This document shows positions 35,112 through 46,975 of a stretch of DNA of 64,000 nucleotides, in pieces. The notes below the pieces were generated by a model. The model did not search any database and was not told the origin of the DNA. It was given only the letters and a program-made list of their open reading frames with translations. Every line of letters starts with the position of its first letter. Positions within the stretch are counted from its first letter, which is position 1. Source of the DNA: Fallopia convolvulus (lineage: Eukaryota; Streptophyta; Magnoliopsida; Caryophyllales; Polygonaceae); assembly GCA_964016875.1 (NCBI GenBank), contig OZ024733.1, forward strand, positions 21,805,324 through 21,869,323, in the 5' to 3' direction. Position numbers and translations under genes: made by a program.

Positions 35112-35467
35112 CAGTGGCGTAGCCAAGAATTTATGTCATTGGGGGCTAAATTCCGTTGATAATTTTTTTGGCTATAGAAATATTCCTGGCAAAGCCATAA
35201 AAATTTTTTTTGTGTTTTTTAATAAAATATAGAAAAAATTTGTATTTTTCTGTATATAAAAAAATTATATATAAAATTTTGTATTTTTATGTATAAAAAA
35301 CCATTTCAATATATTATATATATATAAATTTAATTTTCTATTTTCTGACCAAATAAATTAATTTTTATCAAATAACCTGGTTTTTCTTACTATATTTTTT
35401 TAAAAAAAAATTGAAAATCCCAGTGGGGGCTACAACCCCCACTGGGCATGAACTAAATCTGCCCCTG
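35112..35467. mobile_element. hAT-type MITE, 356 bp
   Basis: Ends are CAGTGGCGTAGCC and AATCTGCCCCTG (short imperfect inverted repeats), flanked by perfect 8-bp duplicates GGTGAGAT (35104-35111 and 35468-35475). The interior is AT-rich and non-coding. Confidence 0.9.
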
Positions 35468-35475
35468 GGTGAGAT

Positions 35476-36262
35476 CAATTCATGTATGTGTGTTGTTGTG
35501 GGTGATGGTGCTCTTGCGCATATTGGTGTGGCATCGACGAGATTACTCAGTGGCGACGGTGGTGTTAAGAGAGGAATCTCGACGGCAGGCGTAGGAGTCG
35601 GAGATGGAGGTAGTGAAAGTGATTAAAGATGATTGTTCACTATACACATTAGGGGATTGGGATTTTGGAAAACCAACCAAATAATGTTGTTTTAACACCA
35701 ATTCATCCAAACATTCTTTATCAACATTCATGTGTTTTAATATAGTGTTATATTTTCATTTAATGCAAACTGAAATTTAATGCATGGGAGTCAACAGGCC
35801 CATATAGATACTCTAAATTGGATAGAAACGGACGACGAGGAGGGGATTTGAAGAAGCAAGAAAAGCAAGAAATGGGAAAAATGAAGCCTGCAAAGACCAA
35901 CAAGACTCCAGAGAGAATAATTGATGGGTTTAGTAGCCGACGGCAAAGCGACAAAACGACAACGTCAATATATTTGAATTGAAGCGCTTGCCCTCTCTCA
36001 AACGACGTCGTTTTTTATAATATACTTTACTTGAAAATGCCCTAAGGCACAAATTAGTATCTCCCTCAGTCACTCCACTAGTCCACTGAGCCGCTGTGGT
36101 CTTCTCAGTTCTCCCCCTTTCCCCTCCATAGCTGAGCAGCTCGACTCACTCGGTCCAACCCATCATCCCTCTTTATCTGTAATTGAGGAAATTTCACCCA
36201 AAGCAAGCTCTACAAACCCAGTTACAGAAAAGCAAAGTCCCATTTTTTAATTTTGCATAAAG
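35476..36262 (+). promoter_or_regulatory. 5' flank of the LysM gene
   Basis: It contains the 14-bp palindrome AAACGACGTCGTTT (36000-36013), with a GACGTC core of the type bound by plant bZIP factors, followed at once by a TATA-like TTTATAATATAC (36014-36025). If that TATA is used, the 5' UTR is about 200 bp. A short unassigned GC-rich frame lies at 35480-35626. Promoter use is inferred. Confidence 0.45.
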
Positions 36263-37864
36263 ATGGCAACTTTGAAGACCTGCCGGGCTCTGCTGGTGGT
36301 GGTGGCGGCGGCGCTGTCGGTCGCGGGCCTAGGGTGGTCGAAATCGACAATCGAGCCGTGCTCGAACTCGGACGCGTGCAATGCGATGGTGGGGTACACG
36401 CTCTACACCGACCTGAAGGTGTCGGAGGTGGCGACCCTCTTCTCGGTGGACCCAATCTCCCTCCTCCTCGCCAACTCCATCGACATCTCCTACCCGGACG
36501 TGGAGAACCACATTCTCCCTTCCACCCTCTTCCTCAAAATCCCCATTTCTTGCTCCTGCGTTAACGGCATCCGCAAGTCTCTCTCCACCCGCTACAAGAC
36601 CCGCCCTTCCGACACCCTCTCTTCCATCGCCGACTCCGTCTACGCCGGCCTCGTCTCCGCCGACCAGCTCCAGGAGGCCAATTCCGCCTCCGTCTCCGAT
36701 CCCTCCGTTCTCGAGGTCGGCCTCAGCCTGGTCGTTCCCTTGCCTTGCACTTGCTTTAATGGCACCGATAATGGCTTGCCCGCTGTGTACTTGAGCTATG
36801 TGGTCAAGCCTGTGGATACTCTGGCCGCCATAGCGGCTCGGTATCAGACCACCCTCACCGATTTGATGGATGTCAATGCAATGGGGACTCCTGCTATTGA
36901 TGCTGGCGATATCCTCGCCGTTCCTTTGTCTGGTACTTTGGCCTTCTCTTCTCCTATGGTTTTTATTTAGCTTCCAGAATAGAATAGAATGATATGTGGT
37001 GCTTTAATTTGATGTTGTATGATGGTATGCGAGCAGCTTGTGCTTCTAACTTTCCAAGAACCTCGTCCGATTTCGGGTTGATTGTGCCAAATGGGAGCTA
37101 TGCCATCACTGCTAGCCATTGTGTCCAGTGTAGTTGCGGACCTGCAAGTCGCAAGTAAGCCTAGCCTAGCTAGATTGGTAATAATGGCAAGTTCCACTAA
37201 TTGATCAATTCTGTATGTGTGTGTGCAGCTTGTACTGCATGCCAGCCTCGCTGGCAGTGTCGTGTTCTAGTATGCAATGTCGGGGCAGCAATCTTATGCT
37301 TGGGAATGTGACAACGCAAGCCAGCAGTGCTGGTTGCAATGTTACTTCTTGTAGCTATGGTGGCTTTGTCAATGCTACCATATCGACTGTGTGAGTATTT
37401 CAATCGCATTTCCTCAGATTCATTTCGTGGTAAAATAAGGCGGTAGTAGATTGCTTACTTGTCATGTCATTGGAATCGTGTGTGCTGCAGGCTGTCGATG
37501 TCGCTGCAGCCTCGTTGCCCAGGTAAGACATGAATTTGCTTAGATGCAGTGTTTATACGATTAGAAATTCGAGTTGAGACATGATGATGATGATGGTGAC
37601 GGTGCAGGGCAGGAATTGTTTCCATCACTCTCAGCGCCGCCTACTACAGTTGGGAAAGACGCCTCCATCTACTCTCCTTCCCCGGCACCAGCTGGATCTT
37701 CAGTCTCGCTGCCTCCGATTGGATCCCTTCCCGGGTTTACCCCGTCAGCAGCTGGACCAACTGGGGCCTTACCTGGGACTGCAACAGCAGCTTCAACCTT
37801 GCTGCTTCCACAATCTGCCTTCACCGCTATTTTCCTACTCTGTTGTATCTTCATCCTAGTGTAA
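36263..37864 (+). CDS. LysM-domain GPI-anchored receptor-like protein (LYM1/LYM3 type)
   Basis: Exons are 36263-36932, 37037-37154, 37229-37390, 37491-37522 and 37608-37864. All introns are GT-AG, and the sum is 1239 nt, giving 412 aa and a TAA stop. The start has good context (AAAGATGGC). The order is an N-terminal signal peptide (residues 1-26), a mature start like KSTIEPC, then three LysM-like segments (about 45-100, 112-165 and 177-225) with CSC and CTC linkers. A Cys-rich region (ACASNFP, CVQCSCG, SCSSMQC) follows, then a Pro/Ser-rich tail and a hydrophobic C-terminus typical of GPI anchoring. Relatives in Arabidopsis and rice sit outside the plasma membrane and bind bacterial peptidoglycan or chitin fragments for immune signalling; the ligand here is inferred. 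It is convergent with the decarboxylase gene, 596 bp apart. Confidence 0.93.
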
Positions 37865-38460
37865 CCCAAATTCACTGCTTTTTTTTCATTTCCTCGACTT
37901 CGAACTCATTTTGGTTGGAGATATTGTACTGCATCTCTACCATCTATCTAGTGCACATTTTGTTCCTGTTTTGATGCTTGAATTGATATCCACAGCCAAG
38001 ATATTTGAGAATGCGTAGTAGCCTATCATACACAATAAGTGCTTTTCTAACTAACAAAACCCACAATAAAAACCAAAATTGAAGTTTAGGATTTGTTCCG
38101 ATGTCATGCAGTACAAAGAACTTCTGAATTAGCGGGCATTACAATTGTAGTATTGAAGTTCAGATGAATTGTGTAAAAGTCAACATGTGTAGAGCCAAAA
38201 TGTTTTATTTCGAGTAACATCCAAACACCACTTTGCCTTCCAGCATAATAAGTATGGACCCAAAACAAAAGAAAGACTTTATTTTGAAACAATTTAAGGG
38301 CTCGATAATCTTGGTTGAGTTGACCTTAAACACGAGCAAAGTTCTTTAATGGATTTCAAATTCGAACACAAACATACCCGTATATGATGATTTGGGTTTT
38401 AACAAAAAAAAAAAAGAGTATAAATAATGTTTAACGAATGGATGAAGAGAATATAACTTA
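37865..38460. other. Intergenic region between convergent genes
   Basis: It holds the 3' UTRs of the LysM and decarboxylase genes. No gene, RNA or repeat signature is seen. Confidence 0.5.
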
Positions 38461-41400
38461 TCACAACTCAGACTTGTTCAAGAGTGAAGTAGCGCAATCC
38501 TGCAAGATCTTCCAAGCTGCATTTACATGTCTCGTTTCAGTCAGCGGAGCCCCAACCGCAAAACGAATCACATATTTCCCTGAGAGAACCTGGAAAACAA
38601 TTCCACTATCATTATCATGGCAAAAGAAAAGGACACAAGTGAAGTTTCAGGAGAAAAGATTGTATTGGGAAAATAGATGTAAAGTGCAAAAAACAACAGG
38701 ATAATTTCTTTACTGTATGAGATATAAAGACGTCTCCAGTGGAGTTTGCAGCTTCCAAAAGGTCACGGTTTAGCTTATTTCCACGATCTTCATTGATTGT
38801 GGGTGGAAGCAACCGAAAACATACTAACGAGAACGTTAGAGGTGTAACTACCTATACAAGAAGAAACCGTCATGAAGGAATTTTTCTTTTATTTTATTTT
38901 TGTTAGTGTGGATTGCAATGAATTACCTCAAATCTTGGGTCTTGATGAACAAGCTCTTGGAAATGTTTGGCCAATGAGATGTGATTTCTAATGTATGATT
39001 GTAGGCCTTGGTGGCCGTACAATCTCAAAACCATCCATAGTTTCAGTGACCTGCAGAAAAGATGAGTTCACCAATAAGTAAATAAATGGATACGAAAGAT
39101 GATTATATAATATGGGGTATTTCATAGACTGAAAATAATGGTGAACCTGAATCGACGTCCAAGAGGAATCTGCCAATCTTTATAGTCCACTGCCATCTTT
39201 GCCTCTGAGGCCTGGAATACAATTACAACTATCAGAATATACAATATTAATGCTTCTTTATAAAAACATTTTATATAAATGGAAACAAACTCAAAAGCAA
39301 AGTGCATAATTGTTCAATCTGATATGTTCCTCGTTATACAGTTTCAATGAAGTCTTCATTAGATACAAGTTTTTTGAATAAGAGGAGCATCTCTACTACT
39401 ACTAAATATAGGTCAAGCCATCACTTTATTCATCACAAAACTAGAATCAAACACCAAGCAAACCCGATATATATGAAGGGTCAGAATGGAGTATTGTGAA
39501 AATATTCGGAGCATAAATTACCTTGTTTCTAAGATACTCTGGATTAGTGGACAGAGATTGAATCAGTGCATTTCGATCCTGTGATGTACTGATGTCAACA
39601 AGAAAGTAACAGAAGATTGTAGGAAATATGCATTGTGCTTGAGAATGCAACGGTGACAATTAATTTAATGGGTTTATATTCTATGCCCTCCATATTTAGA
39701 AACTCATGCCCTGAATTATAAAAGATAAACCCAATAATTGTTTTTAAAAATCTTTAAATCAATAGATGTAGATAATCTTTTCTAAATTTAGATTCTTCAG
39801 CTAAATATGGCAACTCAGATTACACATTCTGATTTATTATCTACCAAGCTCAGGTGTCAAAACATTTAATTTTAGACTTCTCAAATGGATGCAGCACCTT
39901 AATCCAGAGAGCTGAGCAGTCAAAATTTGTAAGGAGCCACTTGTGAGCATTCATGTTAAATGAGTCGGCTTCTTCAACACCATCAAGGTAGTGGCGGTAC
40001 TCAGGACATATACAAGCACTTCCAGCATATGCAGCGTCAATATGAAACCACATCCCTTCACTCTGTCACAGATACCATCCTCCTTCAAAACACATTTTAT
40101 GTAAAGTGGGACGGATTCAAGAAACATACACAACAAAACATAATTCAATGTCAAAACCAAAAGCTTACCTTGGCAATCTTTCCAAGAGCAGCCAAAGGAT
40201 CAATTGCTGTTGATGAAGTGGTACCTACCTGAAAGCATCATGGCAGGCACCCTAATCAAACCAGATTATTCTAAAGCTTAGAAATTTTAATTTAACATGA
40301 AAAGAGATCACTAATCCTTCAGGATTGTGTTCTTAGATAGCATGTTCAATATTAATTTATATCAGAAAATAAATAGGGACAAAATAGTTTCAAAGGAAGA
40401 AGGGTTTAATTAAGCAATTTATATTACAAGTATTTCAGGCCACCGGATAATATGCTCTAAACATGGTTATATGGACATTATTGTATCTCAATCCTTAATT
40501 GGCAGCAAAATAATATTTTTTAGACTTAACACAAAAAAAATTCTTACAGTGGCACTCAAAAGGGTGGGTATGAATCCTGCAGCAATGTCCGATGATATGA
40601 CTTCACCAAGTAAATCAGGAGAAAGGGCATAGTTAGTGGAAGCATCTGTTTTCAGCAGCTTACAATTCTCAGGATAAATTCCTGCAATCTGCCATTAGAT
40701 GAGTAACTTAAAAACATGAAATATTAGACATTGAACGCTGTTGCATTCACCCAGATATATACAGAACATATGCAATCTTAAAAATGACAAATAGATTAAA
40801 AAGGCTCCAGCAATAAAGATATATCTCATAGCTAATAGAGTAGATTTATATAGAGTGACAGCAAATGGTTTACCTGACTGGCTTTCTGTACTGAAGAATG
40901 TGCTTGGTCTGATGCATAAACAACAAGTTTACTAAGGCAATCTCTTCCATACTTGCTCAGCATTTTGTCACGTGCAGCCAGGATTACCACAAGAACAGCT
41001 TCACTAGCAGTTCCCTGTATCACACCACCGCCTTGCCCTACAGTATAAGGGCAACCCCTTTAGAGAACCCAAAATTGGTTCTTCAATTATCCTTTATATT
41101 TTTTTTCCTGATCTTTTCTCTTTTTCCTTTCCTCCTATATTTTTGAAGAACAAAATCAAAATTTTCTTCACCAAAAAAAATAAAGTGGACCCATTTGAGC
41201 TAAATAACCATAGAGAGGACACCATTGTGTGGGTGCTTCTAACATTGAAGAAGCAGATGATTTCATATTGCCACTTAGGCTAACATGTAGTTTGACAACT
41301 ATGCAATACTCCAACCGGATTTCCACAATAATTTTGTTTGGAAGAACTAGAACCCTTTGCTTCCTTTGTCAATGAAATAGGCTTCAACCATTTTGTATAA

Positions 41401-43316
41401 AGATCAACTAGCATAAACTAATATACATTATGATCTCACTTGGTCCAACTCCAATACAAACTCTAGGATAGTCTGTGAAAAGGACACAATGACTAGCATA
41501 ATATGCTTGAATAAAGAGAGACATGAAACCTACCAGCTGAGAGAAAATCTTCAGGTAGCTTAAGCAGTTTACCAAGCCAATCAAGGACAATCATTTCAAG
41601 TTCAGTTGCTGCTGGAGAGGTCACCCAACTAAAACCAACAATGTTAACACCAGCACTGAGCATTTCTCCAAGAAATCCTGCCACACTACTGTTTGAAGGA
41701 AAATAAGCAAAATATTCAGGGCTTTGCCAATGTGTTACTCCTGGAAGAATTTTCATCCTCACATCTGTAAAAAAGCAAAGATAGAAGCAATATGATTTCC
41801 AATAACTAAAATAAAAGGTCTTCAAAAGGTAAATATTGTCCAAAGTAATCTACACAAAATGCTGATTTTAGTCAATGAAAATTATTGGTCTACGACATTT
41901 TGGTAGTTACAGAACTTTATTACAATTTGAGTATAAGATAAAGCTCAATGTATAAATAGGTCCATTTTTCACAGTTGAAAATAATAATTGATTTTAGCCA
42001 AAAAAAATTGTTTAATTTTTTTATTAGAACACACAAATAAGATTTTATATTAATCCAGCTAAAATTTGGATTAAATGGGGAAAAGAAACTTTTAAATGGC
42101 AAATTGGCATTTAGACAAAGATCACATTCTCGCTTTCATGGAACTTAGCATTTTAAAAGCTATAAAGGAGGGCCAAATACCATCAAGAACATCAGCAAGC
42201 GACTCGGGACAATCAGGCGCAGCATCAGGTATAAGGCTACGCAGATAACCTGGCTGCATAGCACAGATGATGTACATTTTAATCACATTACAATCATACT
42301 AATGGTAAGATAAATTTTTGTTTTAAGAATTATTTCTTGATTTATAAAGAGTGAACGTTTGTTTATACTATGGGGTTCTTTCTCTCTTTCTCATTTGGCA
42401 AACCAATTCATCAAAAGCGGACTTCACTGCTGAAGTGAGCAATATGTCTTACAACATTAGATAAACGGGTGCGCAGTCAAAATAACAAACTAAGCATGTC
42501 TTCAAAAATAACACAGCCTATTAATGTTTTTCTCTTGAAACATGTTTATACAAACATGTTAAAAATTCTTGTTTGCTCAATTTTGTTTTATAAATTCAGT
42601 ACTACATGGCTCCAAAATTCTGACATGGCCACATCATAAATGGATGATAAAATTTTCAGAAACCAATTGGGTTGCAAATAACACAACAGCGATAATTAGT
42701 TCTGTTTTTTTTAAGGTGTGCATAGTTTGTGTTATATGTTGCTCACCCTAATAGTTTATGTTAATGGATGCAATAAGCCTAAGGCACAACAAGGACCATA
42801 TTCGGGTAATGATAAAGAAGAATCATACTAGCCTGAGAGAGAGCTTCTATCACTTCATACTTTGTTGTTTAATTTGTTCAATTTCAATCCTCACTGGGAT
42901 AAAGATTGAACCATGGGAAACATTAACATACATTACAGCTTATCTATTTTACAATTTGATATGATACAGCAGTTGCTACATTCTAAGAACTCTAATATTT
43001 CCCAAATAATAATACAAAAAAAAACTTAGGAATTTGTAAAATGGAAAATGATTGCAGACCTGAACTTGGCTGAGAACAGGGAAGTTCTCAATGGATTTGT
43101 AGTAATCAGCAATGAAATCCACCATTTTGTGGCCGCATTCCCTCAATTGCTCGGCATCCATTGGTTTCAATCCACCTTCCCTGCTCCTCCATCGAAAAGA
43201 AAAAACCAAAAAGAGGAAAAAGGAAAATGAAATCAATTTGAAATCACAGTATAGTATCAACTCTGCACAACCAAAAAAAAAAACTTGTAAGGTTTACAAT
43301 GTTTTGCAACTCACAT
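38461..43316 (-). CDS. Aromatic L-amino acid decarboxylase (PLP group II, tyrosine/tryptophan decarboxylase family)
   Basis: Coding exons on minus: 43316-43315 (AT only), 43180-43060, 42253-42181, 41764-41534, 41037-40874, 40688-40548, 40228-40169, 40062-39898, 39578-39522, 39211-39147, 39050-38927, 38851-38714 and 38589-38461. The sum is 1470 nt, giving 489 aa, the usual family length. Key residues: His189 (DQAHSSVQKA, stacks on PLP), Asp273 (HIDAAYAG), Lys305 (NAHKW, Schiff base) and Tyr348 (VDYKDWQ) in the catalytic loop. In plants Tyr at that loop position marks decarboxylases and Phe marks aldehyde synthases, so amine formation is predicted. The substrate (Tyr, Phe, Trp or dopa) is not resolved. 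Cytosolic; no targeting peptide is seen. All junctions are GT-AG with consistent phases. Confidence 0.93.
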
Positions 43317-44107
43317 AGTTTTCCCTACAAATCGAAACGCAAGTTTTGGTCTATCTCACTTCAAATTAAATTGCCAATCTCCTCCGTCCAACGCCGAATG
43401 AGCAAGAGGAATTACTTTTTTTATCAGCCTTCTAGAGTGGTAGTTCTAGGATAGAAAATGGGTGACTAGTGTCAAAATTTGACCCGACCCGGAAAAACGC
43501 CCGACCCGTCCGACTCCGAATCCGACACAAAACCCGAAAAGAATAAAAAAAAGTATATATCCAATACTTGTTTGACCCGAACTAATTTGGTCCAAATCCG
43601 ATAAAAGCTTGAACCCCAAATTAATCCGAAACCAATTATGAGATATGGATATGAGAATTAATAGCTATATACGTCTATATATGATGTTTTGTATGCTTTA
43701 GATATCAGTCATATATATCATATTAGTGTTTGTTAAAATAAATTTGATTTCGGTATCAAATTTTAGATTTAGTAACTTCATTTTATAATTTTTACTTTAA
43801 TTTTGATACCAAAAATCTGACAACTTACCTTATTTTACAATTGATTATCAAGATACTCGAAAGTTAACAAAAAAAAATAAAAAATAAAATTCTAAACAAG
43901 ATACTCCAAAATTTAAAAAAAATAAAAAATTAAATTCTAAACAATGGTCTCTTTGAATTATGTAGTATTAATTAATAATTTCTAAATTTTCAACCTATGA
44001 GACGTGTACTACTAACTAAAAGAAAAAAGAAAAAAAACTATTAGCAAAAAGAAAACTTAACAAAACTACTATGGACAACCCACTAAATTTAATAACAAAA
44101 CATCAAA
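43317..44107 (-). promoter_or_regulatory. 5' flank of the decarboxylase gene
   Basis: This should hold the 5' UTR and promoter. A block at about 43475-43520 has repeated GACCCGACC units like the ends of the hAT at 53762, which may be a remnant inserted near the promoter. The rest is AT-rich with no clear TATA assignment. Confidence 0.35.
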
Positions 44108-44480
44108 TCTATAACTATATATTAAAGTTATACCTTTTCGAGCCACCAGAACGATTCTGCCCCACCTCATATTTATAAAATTAATTTTTATTTATAATAT
44201 TTTAACTTTTTCCTATTAAATTCTTCTTTAACTATTTAAATCTATCTTTAACATCAAACAAATATTTATTTAGTATAACAATATCTTTTGAAAATTTCCT
44301 TATACAAATATTTAAAATTAAAGATAATAAATTTAAAATATTTTTAAATAAGTATAAATATCTTTTATCTTTTAGCATGATGTCTTTTCACGAATTTATT
44401 TATAGATATATTTTGTATTTTATAATAAAAAAAGTAATGATAAATACTTATAATGTTTAAAAATAATAAAATAGGTAATA
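44108..44480 (+). mobile_element. Helitron 5' fragment (truncated)
   Basis: It starts TCTATAACTATATATTAAAG, followed by TTTTCGAGCCACC and GCCCCACCTCAT, and is nearly the same as the first ~370 bp of the next element. It has no 3' end of its own. Confidence 0.7.
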
Positions 44481-45077
44481 TCTATAACTATATATTAAAG
44501 ATGTACCTTTTCGAGCCACCTGAACGATTCTAGCCCCACCTCATATTTAAAAAATTAATTTTTATTTCTAATATTATAACTTCTTTCTATTAAATTCTTT
44601 TTAACTATTTAAATTTATCTGTAACATCAAACAAATATCTATTTATTATAATAATATTCTTTGAAAGCTTCCTTATACAAGTATTTAAAATTAAAGATAA
44701 AATATTTAAAATACCTTAAAATTAATATAAATATTTTAGCATATATCTTTTGACGAATTTATTTATAGATATATAGTGATTTTATTTTATAAAAAATATT
44801 AATGATAAATATTTATAATTTTTAAAATTACTAAAAATAGATAATAAAGTATTTAATAGATGTATTAAAATATTTCATAAACACTAAATTTATGCAAATG
44901 AAAAGTAATAAAATATGAAGAATATAATATTTGATTAAAAAATTATATACATTCTACGAGCAATAAATTACTTATATTAAAATTTATATTATATTTTTAT
45001 TTATTTATTAATATCCTATTTATAATGTCTATAAAATATCGAATCGTAGTTGTACATGGTACGACGGGTAAAACTAG
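44481..45077 (+). mobile_element. Non-autonomous Helitron, 597 bp
   Basis: It has the same 5' start as 44108. The 3' end is a 7-bp hairpin (GTTGTAC/GTACGAC, one G-U pair, 45049-45065) and CTAG at 45074-45077 followed by T. No coding capacity. Confidence 0.8.
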
Positions 45078-45429
45078 TATACTTAATGTACAGATTGAAC
45101 TCTAAGTAAATAAACACCCATGCGTTTTATTTAATTGGAGAAAGATTAATCTTTCATGATTTATGCTTCTTTTTTAACAGTTCATAAACGTTATCAATAA
45201 CACAAACCATGCATAATTTGAGGATGCTAATCGCCTAATCATCTGGTCTTAAAAAAATAGAGAAAAAATTATCATAATGGCCTCAAAATAAAATAGGGGA
45301 TAAAATCATATATAGTTGTGCATGCATTAGCAATACTGTAAATAATTTAACATAGTAGAATTTATCCTCATTTTACAAATTTATTTTACCATTTCAGGGT
45401 TCATCCATCTTATATTATGATAATAATAG

Positions 45430-45655
45430 AGTATGTCACAAATTAAAAAAATCCAAACCCATGAAATATTGTACTATTAAGTAATATCACTAGTTTAAGC
45501 TAAGATTTATCATCTAATCCTTTTGTTATTTCGGTAGGATATTTACCGTCTTATTCATTCTCACCCATATATTTTTTTATTATCTACCCAAAATTATTTT
45601 AAAAGTACTTTGTTAAAGTTAATATTTTTTTGGTTAAATTGTTAAAGTTAATATT
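45430..45655 (+). repeat. Dispersed repeat shared with 61652-61852
   Basis: Shared phrases include the CCCATGAAATAT, CACTAGTTTAA and TAATCATCTAATCCTTT types and TACCCAAAATTATTTTAAAAG. Same order and strand, about 16 kb apart, with small indels. Confidence 0.75.
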
Positions 45656-45995
45656 AGTGGTCCAGAATCCTGTTTTGTGGCTCTTAATGCTTCTAGAACG
45701 CTTAATCGTCGGCACAGCGGGCTGATTTTGTCGATTCTTCTTCCTCCGGCCATAGTCTCTCCTAGGTCTCACCCGTCCAATGCAAGAGACCTTCGGCGAA
45801 GATAGTTCCGACACCGAAACCGTCGATTTTCCGTCGCGAGAGTTCGTCGACGACAACGCCAACCACTTCGGAAAAGTCGGATGCTTGTTGGTCGTCGGTG
45901 CTTCACTTCCGTGTACGCCGCCTTCAGAAGGCCGAGGAACGAAGGCTTCGTCTTCACCGTCAAAGAATGCCTCTGCCCAAGTGCTCCACCAAATA
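45655..45995 (-). pseudogene. Orphan coding-like fragment, function unknown
   Basis: A GC-rich island in AT-rich DNA, open on minus as part of a longer open frame. The reading contains AFFDGEDEAFVPRPSEGG, KHPTFPKWLALSS, STVSVSELSSPKVSCIGRV and PRRDYGRRKK. The phrase SPKVSCIGRV followed by Arg/Lys resembles a motif I recall from uncharacterised plant proteins, but I cannot name the family. No start codon or splice structure completes it. It may be a captured gene piece, or one exon of a gene I could not assemble. Confidence 0.45.
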
Positions 45996-46053
45996 AGAAT
46001 TTTTTTTTCATGCAAATAGGGAAATAATTTAATTATTGTTATAATATTAGAGT

Positions 46054-46150
46054 CACGCTCGGGTGCACTGTTTTCATACAGTGAAATATGTGAGCAAATC
46101 AGGACCGTTAGATTAACCAAATGAACGATCGATATTAGACAATATGTGTT
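46054..46150. repeat. Possible terminal repeat, partner at 53090-53175
   Basis: ATATGTGAGCAAAT and a CCGTTAGAT-type sequence here have reverse-complement counterparts (ATTTGCTCGCATAT, ATCGAACGG) at 53125-53163. Similarity is short and no target duplicate was found. Confidence 0.35.
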
Positions 46151-46455
46151 TAGTGGAAAATTGGAAAAACGAGGTGGTTCATTTATAGTGGAAACACAAG
46201 TAAATAACCTAATTTTTCTGTTTAGTGACGAAATTACCTTTTCCAACATATAAGCCCCAAAACAACGCTTACACTATTCCTAGGTTTATCAATGGCTTCT
46301 TCAGCGTCATTTCGCCCCCGCTATATCTCTCCAACCCCAATTACATGCTCATTCTAACTCTTCTCCTTCTCTCCCTTTCTCCCATCAAACGGCGAGTACG
46401 AGACTATGGTCAACTCCTCTTTGCGTCTTTTCCATTCATCCTGAGGTAAAAGATA

Positions 46456-46756
46456 CTCCATCCGTTTCACAATACTTGTTCTTAAAGCCTTTGTTTTGTT
46501 TCAAAATAGATGTTCATGTAATTTTTTTTCCATTTTTTTTCAAAATAGATGTTCATGGTCATGTAATTTGTTTCAAAAGCCTTTGTGTAATTTTTTTTCC
46601 ACATTACACATATCCCAAAATTTATTTTTTTTGTTGAATCTCCCAAGGTAAATGAGAAAAAACAAAGAGTATTTAATAGGGGTAATTTGGGAAGAAAAAA
46701 ATTCCTTAATATGTGTGAAATTTTGTCTAAGATAAAGTATTGTGAAATGGAGGGAG
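46456..46756. mobile_element. Stowaway-type MITE, 301 bp
   Basis: Terminal inverted repeats CTCCATCCGTTTCACAATAC and GTATTGTGAAATGGAGGGAG are flanked by TA on both sides, as Tc1/mariner-derived MITEs are. The interior has two copies of AAATAGATGTTCATG. Confidence 0.85.
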
Positions 46757-46975
46757 TACTTTCTTTTTTGAATGGTTTAGATTCGGCCTCTGCATCTTTC
46801 TTGATGCATTTAAATCTCGTTCTTCATCTTTAATTCCACCTCAAGATGTTCCTAATTCAAATCTTTATATGTATTTTTAAAATATAGATTTCTAGATCTA
46901 GTATTGAATCATAATTGTTGTTAGAATGTTGGTTGTTGAATGTTTTGAATCTAAGAAATGTGCATCTATTGAATT

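Noticed and set aside
35411..35626. 71-codon frame at the MITE edge
   Set aside because: It starts inside the hAT-type MITE and continues across the target duplicate; no homology recognised.
36253..36564. 103-codon frame overlapping the LysM gene, and its minus-strand shadows
   Set aside because: Out-of-frame reading of GC-rich exon 1; the LysM frame is clearly the real one.
45780..46019. Plus-strand frame over the orphan fragment
   Set aside because: The minus-strand reading looks more protein-like (SPKVSCIGRV, DGEDEAFVPRP); the plus frame is taken as its shadow, with some doubt.
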